A DNA stretch of 64,000 nucleotides from Dipteris shenzhenensis (GCA_047967505.1 CM106538.1), one strand, 5' to 3'; shown: positions 35,188 through 47,648, counted from the stretch's first letter. Notes: generated from the letters alone by a model not told the origin. Numbers and translations are program-made.

Positions 35188-35403
35188 TGAGAGGTGAGCG
35201 TGAACAAGCTGAGCGCCCCGCCAAGATCTTCTTGCAGGCCCCCCTTCCGTCCGTACGCTCGTATGGTGGCCGTACGGTTTATGGACGACCGTACCAGTGC
35301 CTTCGGTAAACTCGCCATCCCTGCGCAGATCTGAGCGCAGGCCCGCACACTTTCTCCGACCTCTGCTTTTTTCTGTGTGTACGTATGTCTTTTGTCAGTC
35401 CTT

Positions 35404-35523
35404 CCGTACAATTGCAGTTTTCAGCGCCCTGTCAGCCTCTCCGTACAGCCCAGCCTCTTCCGTACAATTTCTGCTGGATATCTCCGTACAATCTATTTTC
35501 GTCCGTACAAACCTTTCCGTACA
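35404..35523 (+). promoter_or_regulatory. Cluster of six CCGTACA motifs in the LINE 1 5' region
   Basis: CCGTACA starts at 35404, 35441, 35460, 35484, 35503 and 35517, all in the same orientation; related CCGTAC words lie at 35250-35300. The cluster sits 165-284 bp before ORF1. It may be an internal promoter or protein-binding array of the LINE; no function is proven. Confidence 0.45.
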
Positions 35524-35687
35524 GCCCCGTTGGTGTTAGCCCTGCTCTTGCTCGCTTGCTTTAGCTGCTGCCATCCGCCCCTTCTTGCCATTTGCTTTCC
35601 TCCCCGTTGCTGTGTATCATCCGTCCATAACTGTGCATAATCCCTGCTGCCCTCTTTCGCTTCATCAATTCTGCCCTGCTCACCTCC

Positions 35688-36926
35688 ATGGAGGACCATA
35701 TTAAAAGCTATTCTCGGAAGGACTTGTCCCGGGACCCTAAAAGACAGCAAGTCGAATTCTCTACCTCAGCGTCTGAAGATGCTCACTATGTTTTCGACAT
35801 GCTCAAGGATGAATTTCACCACAGCCGGAAGGAGTGGGCCAAACCTCCCCCGGCCCTTAAGTATAAGCTGAAGCTGCCCTCATTGGTTACTCCTCTCCGG
35901 AAGTTCTCTCAGCAAGCAGTTATCATTTTCTTTCCTGGGAAGTTACCTTCTGCAAATGATGTGGCTCAGTGGGTTTAGGCTTTGTTGGGAGGTTGCTTTG
36001 TTGAAGGAGTATGCTTTGCTTCTCGAGGTTTTTATGAAGTGCACTTTTTGGATGCCTCATATCGTCAGCAGATATTGGAGATGTCTCCTTTATTCTATGG
36101 TAGACAAATGGTGCATGTCATGCCATGATCGTCAAATAAGGATTATCACGGTCTCATTCGACATCACTGCCTTGTATGGGTTGAGGTAGTGGATTTTTCG
36201 GATTATATGAGGGCTGAGCTACCAAGTCTGGCAGCTACTTTGGGGCAAGTTGTATGCCCACCCCGTCCTTCGGGTAATCGAAATCGGTTTTGTGTTCTTT
36301 GGGATACAGATCACCCAACACCTCCTTCCATTGCGGTAGAGGTGGAAGATGTTCCCTTGGGTGAAAACTATTTTGACTTGAAATGGGGAGTATTTGCAGG
36401 TGCTTGTTTTACTTGTCATATATTTGGCCATCTAGCTTCACAGTGTCCTGTAATACTGCATCAGCTCCCACCTACAGCTATTGCTCCAGAAAATACTACC
36501 CCTCCAATTTATGGTCCAGGGCCTAAGGCAACGCCTAGCAAGTTGGGTGATGTGGCATCTAAATCTGTTCTTCCCAAAGAAAGTGTGGTTCAGGTTTCAG
36601 CCAAGCAAAAGGATAAGGGAAAGGGTAAAATTTCAGAATCTAATGCCTCTCCCCAGGGTGCCTGGCAGCAACCCGAAAAGGTATTTGCGCTTAAGCCACG
36701 ACCGTTACAATCTCGGCATTGGGATGCCTCTACTTCCACCCCTGGTCAGGCCTCTACCCCTGCTGATAGCCTGACTTCTCGATTGTGGATTGATGTGCTC
36801 AAGAAGGGCATTCCTGTATGTGACAATGATGAGGACGATAGAGAGATTGATCCAGGAGGCCAGGTGGACGTCGATGTCATGGCTGAGGCCTGGCAGCTTA
36901 TACCTTTGCTATGTTTCTTGGTTTGA
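35688..36926 (+). pseudogene. LINE 1 ORF1 (DUF4283-like, CCHC zinc knuckle), two stop codons
   Basis: One frame spans the whole region, broken by TAG at 35976-35978 and TGA at 36126-36128. The first part (96 codons) ends in VIIFFPGKLPSANDVAQW. After the stops, GLIRHHCLVWVEVVDFSDYM resembles the DUF4283 nucleic-acid-binding domain of plant LINE and retroelement ORF1 proteins. The zinc knuckle is CFTCHIFGHLASQC (C-x2-C-x4-H-x4-C). A Lys/Ser/Pro-rich tail follows. ORF1 coats the LINE RNA. The ORF2 start lies 16 bases after its stop. Confidence 0.85.
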
Positions 36927-36941
36927 CTGTACATACCTTCT

Positions 36942-39900
36942 ATGTCTGCTTCAATTACTTGCATTACATACAATGTTCAAGGTCTTTGCAATGTCAATAA
37001 GTGGAGACTTTTTTTGCACTGTGTACATAGAATGCACCCCGATGTAATTTCCTTACAGGAACACAACCAACACTTCTTGGCTGGCAAGCAAGGCCACTTT
37101 GCTGGTTATGACATCTTTTATGCTAGTACAATGCACTTTTCCGGGGTATGCATGCTGGTGAAACATGGTATGCAGCCCACGGTTGCTCACGACGACCCCC
37201 AGGGTCAATGGATGGTAATCAGATGCATCTGTCATGCCGATCTTTATGAAATAGCATCGGTTTATGCCTCTCAAACTTCTGCGACAAGAGCTCGAATGTG
37301 GGCCTCCCTCAAGCAATATCCATGGCTGTCTAATGCTTTTTTGTGTGGAGACTTTAATAACTCGCCTGCCATGCAAGACAACACCACTCATCATTCTCAC
37401 ATGATCCCCACTAAGCTTCGACATTGGGAGGATATGCTTTCTTTCTTGCATGCAGAAGATTTATGGCTCTCAACAAGGGATAGAGATATGGGTTATACAT
37501 ACCGTCACAATGCTTTCTCTCATTATTGGGCTCGACTTGACAGATGGTATTTGTTGCATGCTCAGCAGTATGCTAGTTTCACATGTGCATTATGGGTTGA
37601 TCATTCCCTCTTGCTATCTGATCACTTTCCAGTATGCTTGACATTATCTATAGCACATTTGACAGATGATATGCCTTTTTTTGGTCGTCGCCTACTCCAT
37701 GTTAATAGTGCTTATTTGCTTCATCAACAATTTCAGAACATGGTGAGAGTGGCTGTCCGCCCGCTCCTCTTACATGCTCAGGAGGACATGGATTTTGCTT
37801 GGATCAGTCTTGCCCATCACTTGCAGGCTGTTATTCAAGATTATGGACGGAGTCACATGGAAAACCTCAGGCTTAAGCTGAAATGGGCTCAATCTCATAA
37901 GCAACAAATGGATGTAATCAGCTCTTATAGGCAGCTCACCTCCTTTGAATAGGATTCTTGCGCTTATGCGGTTCATATCATCCATCAAAATGACCTTCGC
38001 AAATTAAAGAAGTGGCAAATCCGAGCTCGCATGAAACCCCTTTTGGATAAGGGCTGCTCCTCCAAGGCCTTCTTTAAAAGCCTGCATGTGGATAGGCAAA
38101 AGGAGGATATTTGTAGGATCAGGCAGGATGATGGCACCTGGACCACCTCCAAATCAGAATTGGAATCGCAATGCTCTAGTCATTTTTAGCATCTCTTTTC
38201 TCCTCAGCCTGATTATTCGATGCAAGTGAACGCAGCTAGGTCTCAATTTCTTATGCGTGTTCAGTCTATATTGTCTCGGGAACAGGCTCATGCATTGGAG
38301 CAGCCATTTATGCTTAATGAACTAGATGATGCTTTGAGTCATTTACGCAAAGGCAGCTCTCTTGGTTGGGATGGATTGGCTGTTGAATTTTTCCGTGCAT
38401 TTTGGAGTGATCTCAAGCACACTCTTCTTGTTATGATCAATCATGCTTGGGCAGAACAATCTCTTCCCCCTTCTTGGAAACATGGCCTTGTCAAATTGAT
38501 CCCCAAAAAAAGGTTGTGTGAGACAATGGTTGATTGGCGGCCCATATCTCTTATGCTAGTCATCTACAAACTCATTGCCAAGATGATTGTCTTTAGGGTT
38601 CGATTTATCTTGCAAGCAGGACTTCATCCCAGGCAGTATGGGTTTGTTCCCAGAAGGCAGATTACTGACAATATCTCCAATGTTTTGCTTGCAATTGAGT
38701 ATGCCAGATATTCTAAACAAGATGTTCTCATTCTGCAAGTGGACATTGCGAAAGCATTTGATACTGTCCATTGGGATTTTATTTCTCAGACTATGCATAA
38801 ATTGGGATTTGGCCCTCGGCTCGCGTCCATGTTATTTACTGGTTGTATTCTCATGCCACTGCATAGTGTTTGCTTGGTAGTGGGTTGTCAAGGACATGGA
38901 CTATGACCCGTTCAGTGAGACAAGGATGCCCTCTTACTTCGCTACTGTATGCCATTGCTACTCATCCGTTATTGTTGCATATGGACCATCTTGCAGATAC
39001 AGGACAGCTTCATGGCTTGCAAATTCCAGGGGCACAGCCGTTTCTTGCACAGGCATATGCTGATGATTCATATTTCATGCCCAGGAATTCTCAAAGTGAC
39101 CTCTCTCATTTGATGCATACTTTGAATGATTTTGGCATAGCTGCTGGACTGCATATCAACTTTCAGAAATCGAATCTTCTAGCATTGAAAGAAGCTGATT
39201 GGCATGCACTTCTCTGGCCAGGGCCACATTATTTCTTCCCATACCATTGTGAGGCATTTAGGGTATCCCATTGGCTGGAATATTACCCCTCAACAACAGC
39301 TTAAATGGGTGCTTCAAAAGATTAACAAGAAGCTGGAATACTGGCACTTGTAAACTTGGCCTCTACATGTTCGACTTCGGATAGTACAGTCTATCATTAT
39401 GGCATATGTGCAATTTTATTTGCCTCTTCTTCATTGGTCTTTTAAGCATTTGGCTTCCTATATGTCCTAGGCTATGGAGATATTTTGGAAAAGCAAATCT
39501 CACAAAAAGGCTTTGCGACTACTTCCCATGCAGTCTGTTCGTTCTCCTAAGACTCATGGCGGACTGAATATTCTCAATCTTCAGTTTCATATGTTGAAAG
39601 AAAGAGCACTATGATTGCTGATTTCTTTCAGCAAAAACAGCCATGGGCTATTATGTTAGCAGCTATGTGTGGAAACATGAAGTCCCATGCATAATAGCAT
39701 TGGATTACAGATCACTGGGAAGCAGTCATGACCACATTTCAGGGGAAAATTCCTGGCTGTCCTGTTTCTACTGCTTTTATTCATGACTGGAAGAGAATTC
39801 TCTCTTATGCTAAATGGTCAGGTGCTTCCTCCCATCATGGTAACTCTCTTCGTTTGGAAAGCATCCATTGGAGCAAGGTGTTTGAATCGCCTCTTGCTTT

Positions 39901-40764
39901 ACAGGCACCTATTAAAGCATATAATCTTATGAAATTGGGCATAAGATTTGTCGGAGATGTGGTGGATCAACATGGTTATGTGCTTTCATTTCCACAAGCT
40001 TGCAGGACATTCCCCTTGAGTCTGCATCATAGGCCCATTTGGAGAATACTTACAACTATGTTGCAGCCATTTGTTCCTATTCCTCCGCTGTGTTTGTATA
40101 GGACAGATTACTGGACTGGAATCTGACTTCCTTGTCTCCTGATACCAGTTCACTTTTAATGCATAATTTGACATCCTTGATTGTCTACAGATTTCTTCTT
40201 CCACCGCCATGGATTGATAAGCATGCCAACACTCTTTGGAATTTGGATAGGCCTTTATCTTGGTAGCAATCAAAACTCAGGAAAATTTGGAAAGCTAAAT
40301 TGCCATTGAAACAAAGGCTTTTCCTTTGGAGATGTATAGTGGGAGCTTTTTCCATTGGGGTGAAATTGGAAGCACGTCGTATTGCTTCCTCTTCCTGCCC
40401 CCGTTGCTCTCATCACCGTGAGACAGTTCCCCATTTGTTATGGTCTTGCCCGCACTCTCGAATATTGATCACTCATGTCTCTCATTTGCTGCGGCTCCGG
40501 TTTCCCTCTATCAGATTTGGAAAACTCTTCTGGATGTTTGGATGCTTCTCATCTCAAATGTCTCCCTTCCTCCTTTTCTTTCACTGGGCTCGCTTTTGGG
40601 TACTATGGACTATTTGGACATAGAGATTGCATTTTAGGATGGGACAACAGTTTCCTCAGGCATATGCTTTCTTCAGAATGTCCCTCAAGCAATCTTTATA
40701 TGATACTTATGCTGCGAGGGACTTGGATGCTACTAGCCTTGAAGTGTTTTCTCACTGTTTTTGA
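36942..40764 (+). pseudogene. LINE 1 ORF2: endonuclease, reverse transcriptase, zinc-binding C-terminus
   Basis: The endonuclease domain opens with CITYNVQGLCNVNKW, has SLQEHN, CGDFNNSP and LSDHFPV, and reads without interruption to 37949. A TAG at 37950-37952 and another near 38187 break the linker. RT motifs follow: LIPKKRLCETMVDWRPISL, YGFVPRRQITDN and DIAKAFDTVHW, then a frameshift near 38850, RQGCPLTSLLYAIATHP, and the catalytic AYADDSYF (YADD). A zinc-binding region with CPRCSHH...HLLWSC lies at 40300-40460. Later stops and shifts occur near 39300, 39350 and 39600. It should be inactive. Confidence 0.9.
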
Positions 40765-40852
40765 GTTCTTTCATTAGGCTCTCCTTTGGAGTCTAATGTC
40801 ATGTACATTGATTTCTTGTTAATTTTATAGTTACTGGTTTCACAAAAAAAAA

Positions 40853-40896
40853 GTGTGTGTGTGTGAGAGAGAATGTACCGTGAGAGAGAGAGAGGA
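40853..40896. repeat. (GT)n(GA)n tract between the two LINEs
   Basis: GTGTGTGTGTGAGAGAGA followed by AATGTACC and a second GA run. It lies directly between the A-tail of LINE 1 and the 5' region of LINE 2. Confidence 0.9.
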
Positions 40897-41188
40897 CCTG
40901 CAGCCCTTGCTCCAGCCCTCCCATCAGCTCCTTAGCCTCTTCAGACAAGCCCGCCTGCCTCAGCAACCTGCTGCGCCAAATCAACGACCAAAAAGTAGCT
41001 GCCTGGGCCTTAATTTCCTATCGTACAAGCTCGCCATAGTTTCGTGCAATTCCATACAGGTATACGGACTTGTACGGCATATTCCATCCTGTTCAGGCTG
41101 TTGCTACCGAATAGTTTCCTGCTCCTGGGTTGCTGTTTGTACCGGGTTTACTCACAGGCTGCCTCTAAACGCTGAATACGCTAAAGAC

Positions 41189-42401
41189 ATGGCTATATAC
41201 TCTTATGAAAAAACTTTTCATAAAGATCGATCGGCTCAATGTAAAAAGCAAAAGCACGATGAGGGTCAGCATGACCCCGTTCATGATTCTGTTGAAGCAC
41301 AATTGGTTTATGATGTCATGCATGAAGGATTTGCAGACAAAAGGAAAGAGTGAAAAGACTCTGTTCCATCAGTTGGTCTCATGGTTGAAGTAGATGAAAT
41401 TGCAGATACAGTTAGAGAATATGCCAAAAATGCAGTCATTTTATTTTTTCCAGGTCAGATGCTACCTGTTGCAGAGGTAGGCAACTGGTTGACCCAAACA
41501 TTGGCTGGCTCGTTTGTTCGTAAGGTACACTATGTAGCTAGAGGCTTTGTTGAGGTCATTATGGTAGATGAGATTCACCACTCTTTTTTGGGAAACAAAT
41601 GGTGTACGTTTTGCCATGGTCCCCCACAAGGGATTATCAGGCTCTGATTCTCGACATCGATGTCTGGTTTGGGTTGAAGTTGTAGACTTCTCGCGATGCA
41701 TGGCTTCACTCTTACCTAAAATTGCAGCAACTTTAGGTAAAGTGGTTTGTCCACTGCGGCCTAACGGCAACTCTAATCGATTTTGCATTCTCTGGGATAC
41801 TGATAATCCCACACCGGATTCTTATTCAGTCACGGTGAACAATGTTGACATGGAAAGTGCATTTTATAAATTGAAATGGGGATTATTTGTAGGGGCTTGT
41901 TTTGAATGTAAAAAATTTGGGCACATGGCTTCTCAGTGTCTAATGAGTCGGCACAAAATGCCTCCTACTACTTTGCCTGCTTAGATGCCCAATAAGGATG
42001 CTCCTACCTCTGTTGGGAATAAAAATAAAGGTAACAAACAGTTTTTGGTGAATCAGGATAAAGGCAAAGGCCCTGTTGTTTCAAATGGGAGCGCTTCTTC
42101 CCCTTTGCTTCCTGCTATTCAACTCCCAGCAAAAGGATCAAAAACTCCAATTAATGGATGGCAAAGTCCAAGAAAAGTTATTTCTGTTCGACGACCCCCA
42201 CCCCCTTGCACTTGGAATGGTACATCTTCTAGCAGCAATTCTCCAGACGTCAACTCAGGAATTGGAATCACATGGGCTCCAGTGACAACTAGCAGAACCC
42301 TCTTCCTTGAAGAAGAGATTGTTGCATTACTATCCAATCCTCAGGCGGATATTTCTTCTCAGGGAAGAGGCCCTGACCCTGAGATAGAATTGCAGGGTTG
42401 A
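41189..42401 (+). pseudogene. LINE 2 ORF1 with CCHC zinc knuckle, interrupted
   Basis: The start chosen is the ATG at 41189. The frame reads to a TGA at 41351-41353, resumes in frame (NAVILFFPGQMLPVAEVGNW), then shifts near 41640. It continues as RHRCLVWVEVVDFS and the knuckle CFECKKFGHMASQC, a TAG at 41982-41984, and a basic Ser/Pro-rich tail to 42401. The order and motifs match LINE 1 ORF1. Confidence 0.85.
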
Positions 42402-42457
42402 CATCTTGAAGGTTGATGTTGTACATAACTGTTTTTTTTCTATAAATATCTGTAAAT

Positions 42458-45400
42458 ATGCTTGCTCATATCAAATGCCTTACCTTAAATATTCAGGGGA
42501 TGTGTGATAGTAGGAAATGGAACTCTGTGTGGCTGTATATCAATCGATTTCAGCTTGATATAATGGCATTACAAGAACACAATCAGCATGTCTATGCAGG
42601 AAAGACAGGTCATTACTGTGGCTATGATATCTTTTATGCTGGGGAGCACTCTTTCTCAGGTGTAGTTATTCTAATTAAGCACGAGCTTCAGCCAGTTATT
42701 GCTTTAAATGATAATCAAGGCAGATGGATTATTCTTCAATTCATCATTCAAGGCGAGGTGTTTGATTTTGCTTCTGTATATGCACCTTAACCTTCTTAGG
42801 ATAGAAGCGCAATTTGGGATGCCATGCAACGATATTCATGGAGACATCATGCCTTTATATGTGGGGATTTCAATAATGCTCCGCAATAGGATGACAATAC
42901 ATCAGGAAATACTCATATGTTAACCTCTGAAAGGCATGCATGGTCTCAATTACTGATTCATCTTGATTTGGTTGATCTTTGGAAGGAATTGTAGCCTTTG
43001 TCACCTGGATACACTTTTCAACTTAATGCTCTCTCTTCTTACTAGGCACGTCTGGATCGCTGGTATATTGTAACGCAGCAATAAAATGATGATTTTACAT
43101 GCAAAATGTGGGTTGACTATGCCTTTGTGCATTCAGATCATGCACCGTTATGGTTGAGGTTATCTTTCCATGATATGCCTCAAAGGCGACATCTAATTGT
43201 TAACAATAGCTATTTGCAGCATGTTGCTTGCAAGGCAATGGTTACTGAAGCCAATCAATCTCTGTCTTCTCATAGCCACTTTGATATTGATAATGCATGG
43301 GATTCTTTTGTTTCCAAAATGCAAGTTGTAATTAGAGGTTATGGCAAGTCTTACATGAAGACTCTGAGGGAAACTGTTGCTCAGGATAAATTGACTTGCC
43401 AAGACCTCACTGAACTCAGTCACCTTCATCCTTTGTCCTTGCATGAGCAAACAACACTATGCCAAGCTAAACATCGTCTCCAAATCAATGATCACAGGAA
43501 ACTTGCTAAATGGGAGACCAGAGCAAGACAAAGAGCTTTCACAAATAAAGGTTGTTCTTCCAAACAATTTTTTAAAAGCTTGCATCAAAAGAGATTAAAA
43601 ATAAACATTTGCAAGATGCTTATGCCTGATGGTTCATGGACTACATTACGGTCACAGCTTGCTTCTGTTTGTGTACATCATTTCTCTCAGCAGTTTGGTA
43701 TGCAGATCCTCCCTCACAGCAGGTTTTGTCTGCAAGAAATTTACTTTTATAGCACGTTTCTCCTATTATCTCCACTTCTCAAGCTTTGGAATTGGAGGAA
43801 CCGTTTACTGAAAGGGAATTGTCAGATGCAATTAAATCCTGTGGTCGATGGAAATCTCCAGGATGGGATGGTCTTACAGTTGAGTTTTTTTAAGAATATT
43901 GGCCTCTTTTGAAGCATACTTTGCTGCATATGGTGGATTCTGCTTGGCAAAATCAGAAAATGACAGACACATGGAAGAGAGGTCTTGCTAAACTCCTTCC
44001 AAAAAAGCAAATATGTGAATCTTTGGCTGATTGGAGACCTATCACGCTTATGCCAGCTATTTACAAATTTACTACTAAAATGCTTGTTGATCGGATAAAA
44101 GGTTATTTGCATGATGGGTTGCATCTTGCGCAATATGGTTTTGTTCCTCGTAGGCATATCACAGACAACATTGCTAATGCCTATGTTGGAATAGAATATG
44201 CCAAATATATGCAGTAGGATGTTTTGCCATTGCAAGTTGATATTGCCAAAGCTTTTAATATTGTTTAGTGGGACTTTATTTCACAAACAATGCAGGCCTT
44301 GGGATTTGGCACAAAAATGCAGCAAGTTATAAATTGGCTATATCAAGATAGTAAAGATGCCTGCATACTTTTAGGGGATATTTCTACAACCTGGACTCTT
44401 GGTTGTTCTATTCGGCAAGGCTGTCCCCTCAGTGCTTTACGATTTGCCATAGCCACTCATCCAATGCTTCAATATATGGACCACCTTGTGGACACTGGCA
44501 TGTTGCATGGATTGGAAATTCCTGGCAACCGTAACATGATCACTCAAGCATATGCTGATGATTCTTTCTTTACCCCGAAAAATATGCAGAGCGATCTCTC
44601 CCTGATTATGCAAGCTCTTTCCACATATGGCTTAGTTGCTGATTTTCATGTGAATTTTCAGAAATCCAAGCTATTGCCGTTGCATGCTAAAGATTGGCAT
44701 AGTCTTTTGTGGCCTAGAGAAATTGTTCCAACTTCTCAATTGATTCGACATCTTGGCTATCCTCTAGGTTGGGGGCTCACTCATTCTCAACAAACTGATT
44801 GGGTGCTCACAAAGTTTAGGGCAAAACTTGAATATTGGAAGCTTGCAACTTGGCCAGTACATGTTCATTTGCGAATAATGCAATACATTTTGATAGCATA
44901 CATACAATTCTATCTACCCCTTATCATATTTACTAAGGCAGATCTGGTCTCCTTTATGTTTGCTATCATGAAGATTTTCTGGCATTCAAAAAATGGCAAG
45001 AAAAGTCTTAGATTACTCTTTATGCATCGTCTCTATTCTCCAAAGATGCACGGGGGTTTGAACATACTCAATATTCAAATGCATATACTTGCTCACAAGG
45101 GGAAGATGATGTTCCAGTTTATGCAATGGGATCAGCCTTGGGCTTTCATGATCCGCTGTCTTTTGTTGCATATTTATACTTCTGCTTTTGGGCATTGGCA
45201 GCCTACACAGTGGGATTTTCTATTTGGCTCTATTCAAGGCAAGATCAGAGGTTGCCCTTTTGTCTCTCACTTGCTTCTTGATTGGAAGCACATTTTATCC
45301 CACTTGGAATGGAATGGCAAGGATTCTTTGTCAGGAAATTTCTTGAGGGTTGAGAATATTTATTGGTCCAAAGTATTCAACCCTCCTTTGGCTATACAAG

Positions 45401-46205
45401 AACCCAGGCATTCTTATTTTATATCTTTCAAAGGTATTGCTTCTGTGGCAGATGTACTTCAGGATGATGGCACTCTTTTATCTTTTTCTACGGCTACTAG
45501 CAAGTATTTTAGAAATGCTTCAACCTTTCTTGTCGGTACCTTGTTTGGAACTTCAGGATAGGCTTCAAGATTGGACTCTTCATTCTTCCTCTTCTTCAGC
45601 CTATCCTTTGAAGTTGTCACACATCACAGTGCCTTCTCTATATAAAGTGTTGTTACCCCCGTCTTTGGGTTTCTGACCGAGCCAATTCTATTTGGCATAT
45701 AGATCGCCAATCAAAGTGGTGGAGAAAGTCGTTGCGTCTCCTTTGGCATTATAAAGTCCCTCTTCGGCAACAGCTTTACCTCTGGCGAGTCCTACTTGGC
45801 ATTTTTCCATCCAGGCAGTTACTTGCTCATAGACATATTGCCCCGGCTGTTTGCAATAGATGTCTACATTCTGTTAAATCTGTGTGTGACTTCCTCGCTT
45901 CATTCGTCAGGGGCTTTGAGCGAGATTTCCTTCTATTACTTTTGGCAGGTTCTTTTGGTTATTTGGTTTTTATCCCGCTAGACAGGGTTTTGATTTATTT
46001 TTCATTTGGGTGCGCTACTAGGCACTTTGGACTCTATGGATGGACAGAAATCATAGAGTCTTTGGTGAAATCCCATGTCAAGAGACTATGTGTCCCAAGA
46101 CTACTCCGTGTGTGGCCAAGAATTGACATTTTAGAGGATCCTACTTTCCCATCTTTAGTTTTTTTCAAACGATCTCTACAGCAATCGTTTTATGATTGCT
46201 TTTAG
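42458..46205 (+). pseudogene. LINE 2 ORF2: endonuclease, reverse transcriptase, zinc-binding remnant
   Basis: Endonuclease: CLTLNIQGMCDSRKW, ALQEHNQ, CGDFNNAP and HSDHAPL, with stops from 42788 onward. The frame shifts between about 43700 and 43900. RT continues at 43909 with LLPKKQICESLADWRPITL, YGFVPRRHITDN and DIAKAFNIV, stops at about 44216 and 44266, then a long open stretch 44290-45561 (423 codons) with RQGCPLSALRF and AYADDSFF. The C-terminal zinc-binding region (LRQQLYLWRVLLGIFPSR) is at 45732 onward. In DIAKAF-NIV the family's DT is changed to N, so an otherwise conserved aspartate position nearby is altered. Confidence 0.9.
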
Positions 46206-46340
46206 ACTCATTTGATTGATCATGATGTATATATGGCTTATACTGAGATTTTCGGTTGAGTAGTAGCTACTCTGCTTATGGAGTACCTATGAATGTAATT
46301 ATTTCACAGCAATAAAATATTTCTTCTCACAAAAAAAAAA

Positions 46341-46342
46341 GA

Positions 46343-46400
<58 letters not shown>

Positions 46401-46402
46401 GG
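46341..46402. repeat. (GT)n(GA)n microsatellite after LINE 2
   Basis: GAGTGTGTGT... then (GA)n with one CGAG interruption, directly after the poly(A) of LINE 2. Confidence 0.95.
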
Positions 46403-47440
46403 GATGATGATGATTGTACAAGTTAATGCCACACCCACCACAGGCCAGATATGACCTATTGGACTAAAAGATTGCATTACAATAGTAGCAAATATGTTAG
46501 GCAATCCTATTCGTTACTGCCTGTGGCTTGTGTGTTGTTGTGAAGATGCTCAAGGAGTTACTTCCTAGTCTCCAGGACTTGAGTAATGTATGAGCACAAG
46601 GCTATAATGACCTCAAGTTGTTGATTTTGTGTTAAGGGGATTGGCATGGGGTATAAACTCAAAGAATGTAGAGTATACAGCTATAGTTTTGAAAGCCAGA
46701 TAGCAGCTTATGTTTGGTTTACAGGTAAGAATGTAAGCGTAGCTTTGCTTGTAAGTTATTTTTATTCTCATTTACTCTTAAATTTGTTTCTAGTCACCTA
46801 CAAACTCCCTTGTCCTTTGTTCTTTCCATCATTTTATAAAATTTTTAATTTGTAAGAAGGAATATATACTAACCTTGTGAAGGTATATAATTATTGTATG
46901 AATATTGAGTAATGGCTACATGGTCACATCATGTGATCCAATAGCAAAGGTATGGCATCATCACCACATCATGCATAAGCATCTAGAGCACGGTAAGTTG
47001 ATTCTTTATGCGTTGGTTCCTAAAATGAACACGTGTAGAGTATGCCAATGCACTGGCTTCCTCACTAACTTGGAAAGCCAGCTCCAAACAACAGAAGACT
47101 AAAAATTGCAACCTTTTGTGATCAGGATAAATGGAAGACATTAAAGGTTGGATCTAGAGGCGAGAGACAATGGCCATCCTAAAGATACCCTCGAAAGGAG
47201 ATGCTATGAGTTACCAAGATACATAAAAAGTTGTGGCTTCCACTGGACAGGGGCCCACTAGACAAGTTGATATGGCAGGTTAGATGTGGATACCATGGAA
47301 AGAACAGCTTTGTCTAGTTTAGTGTCAAAACTCAGTAGCAACATGTCCTGTAAAGTGCTAGCCTTTTTGAGTCTCTAAGACTACGAGCTAGAGTTGAGTA
47401 TGGTGTGGTTTCTTAGACCCCTGGGACAATTTTCAAGAGC
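46403..47440. other. Intergenic DNA, no gene seen
   Basis: AT-rich sequence with short frames only; nothing recognised. Confidence 0.5.
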
Positions 47441-47447
47441 AATTGTT

Positions 47448-47648
47448 AATCCCTCAAATCTCAACCCCATGTAATAGCTTAGGAATGACATGGGTGTCAA
47501 ACAGATGCTGCTTCCACTTCCAACACCATATGTCATAGTGGTTTTTAATCCCCCAAGCCTCAACCCTATGTGACATCGTAAGAATGACAAGGGTGTCAAA
47601 CAGATGTTCCTTCCACTGCCAACATGAGATGTCAGCAGATCTATGAGT
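47448..47648. repeat. Tandem duplication, unit about 100 bp
   Basis: CCTCAA-CTCAACCC-ATGT...GAATGACA-GGGTGTCAAACAGATG...CTTCCAC-TGCCAACA occurs at about 47452-47547 and again at 47558-47648, with moderate divergence. Frames on the minus strand simply repeat the motif. Confidence 0.75.

Larger units (their letters stand above)
35196..40852 (+). mobile_element. LINE 1: L1-type non-LTR retrotransposon, full length but disabled
   Basis: It runs from a GC-richer 5' region (35196-35687) through ORF1 (35688-36926) and ORF2 (36942 to about 40764) to a short 3' tail ending CAC followed by nine A (40844-40852). All expected parts are in order and in the plus orientation: ORF1 with a CCHC knuckle, then endonuclease, RT and C-terminal zinc-binding region. 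Both frames have stops and shifts. A related element follows directly after a GT/GA microsatellite. The exact 5' end is estimated from where the flanking microsatellite stops. Confidence 0.9.
40897..46340 (+). mobile_element. LINE 2: second L1-type LINE of the same family, disabled
   Basis: Same organisation as LINE 1: 5' region, ORF1 (41189-42401), ORF2 (42458-46205) and a 3' tail ending CTCAC plus ten A (46331-46340). Protein segments are clearly related to LINE 1, for example RQGCPLSALRFAIATHP and YADDSFF, but many residues differ, so these are separate insertions of one family and not a recent duplication. It carries more stop codons than LINE 1. A GT/GA microsatellite follows the tail. 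Confidence 0.9.

Noticed and set aside
34584-35411. 275-codon minus-strand open frame
   Set aside because: Its sequence is dominated by CTCTCT and CACACA microsatellites and by low-complexity His/Thr/Ser runs; no domain is visible.
35976-44270. Recoding of in-frame TAG in the LINEs as a sense codon
   Set aside because: TAA, TGA and frameshifts are also present, and different residues are replaced at different TAGs; ordinary mutation explains the pattern better.
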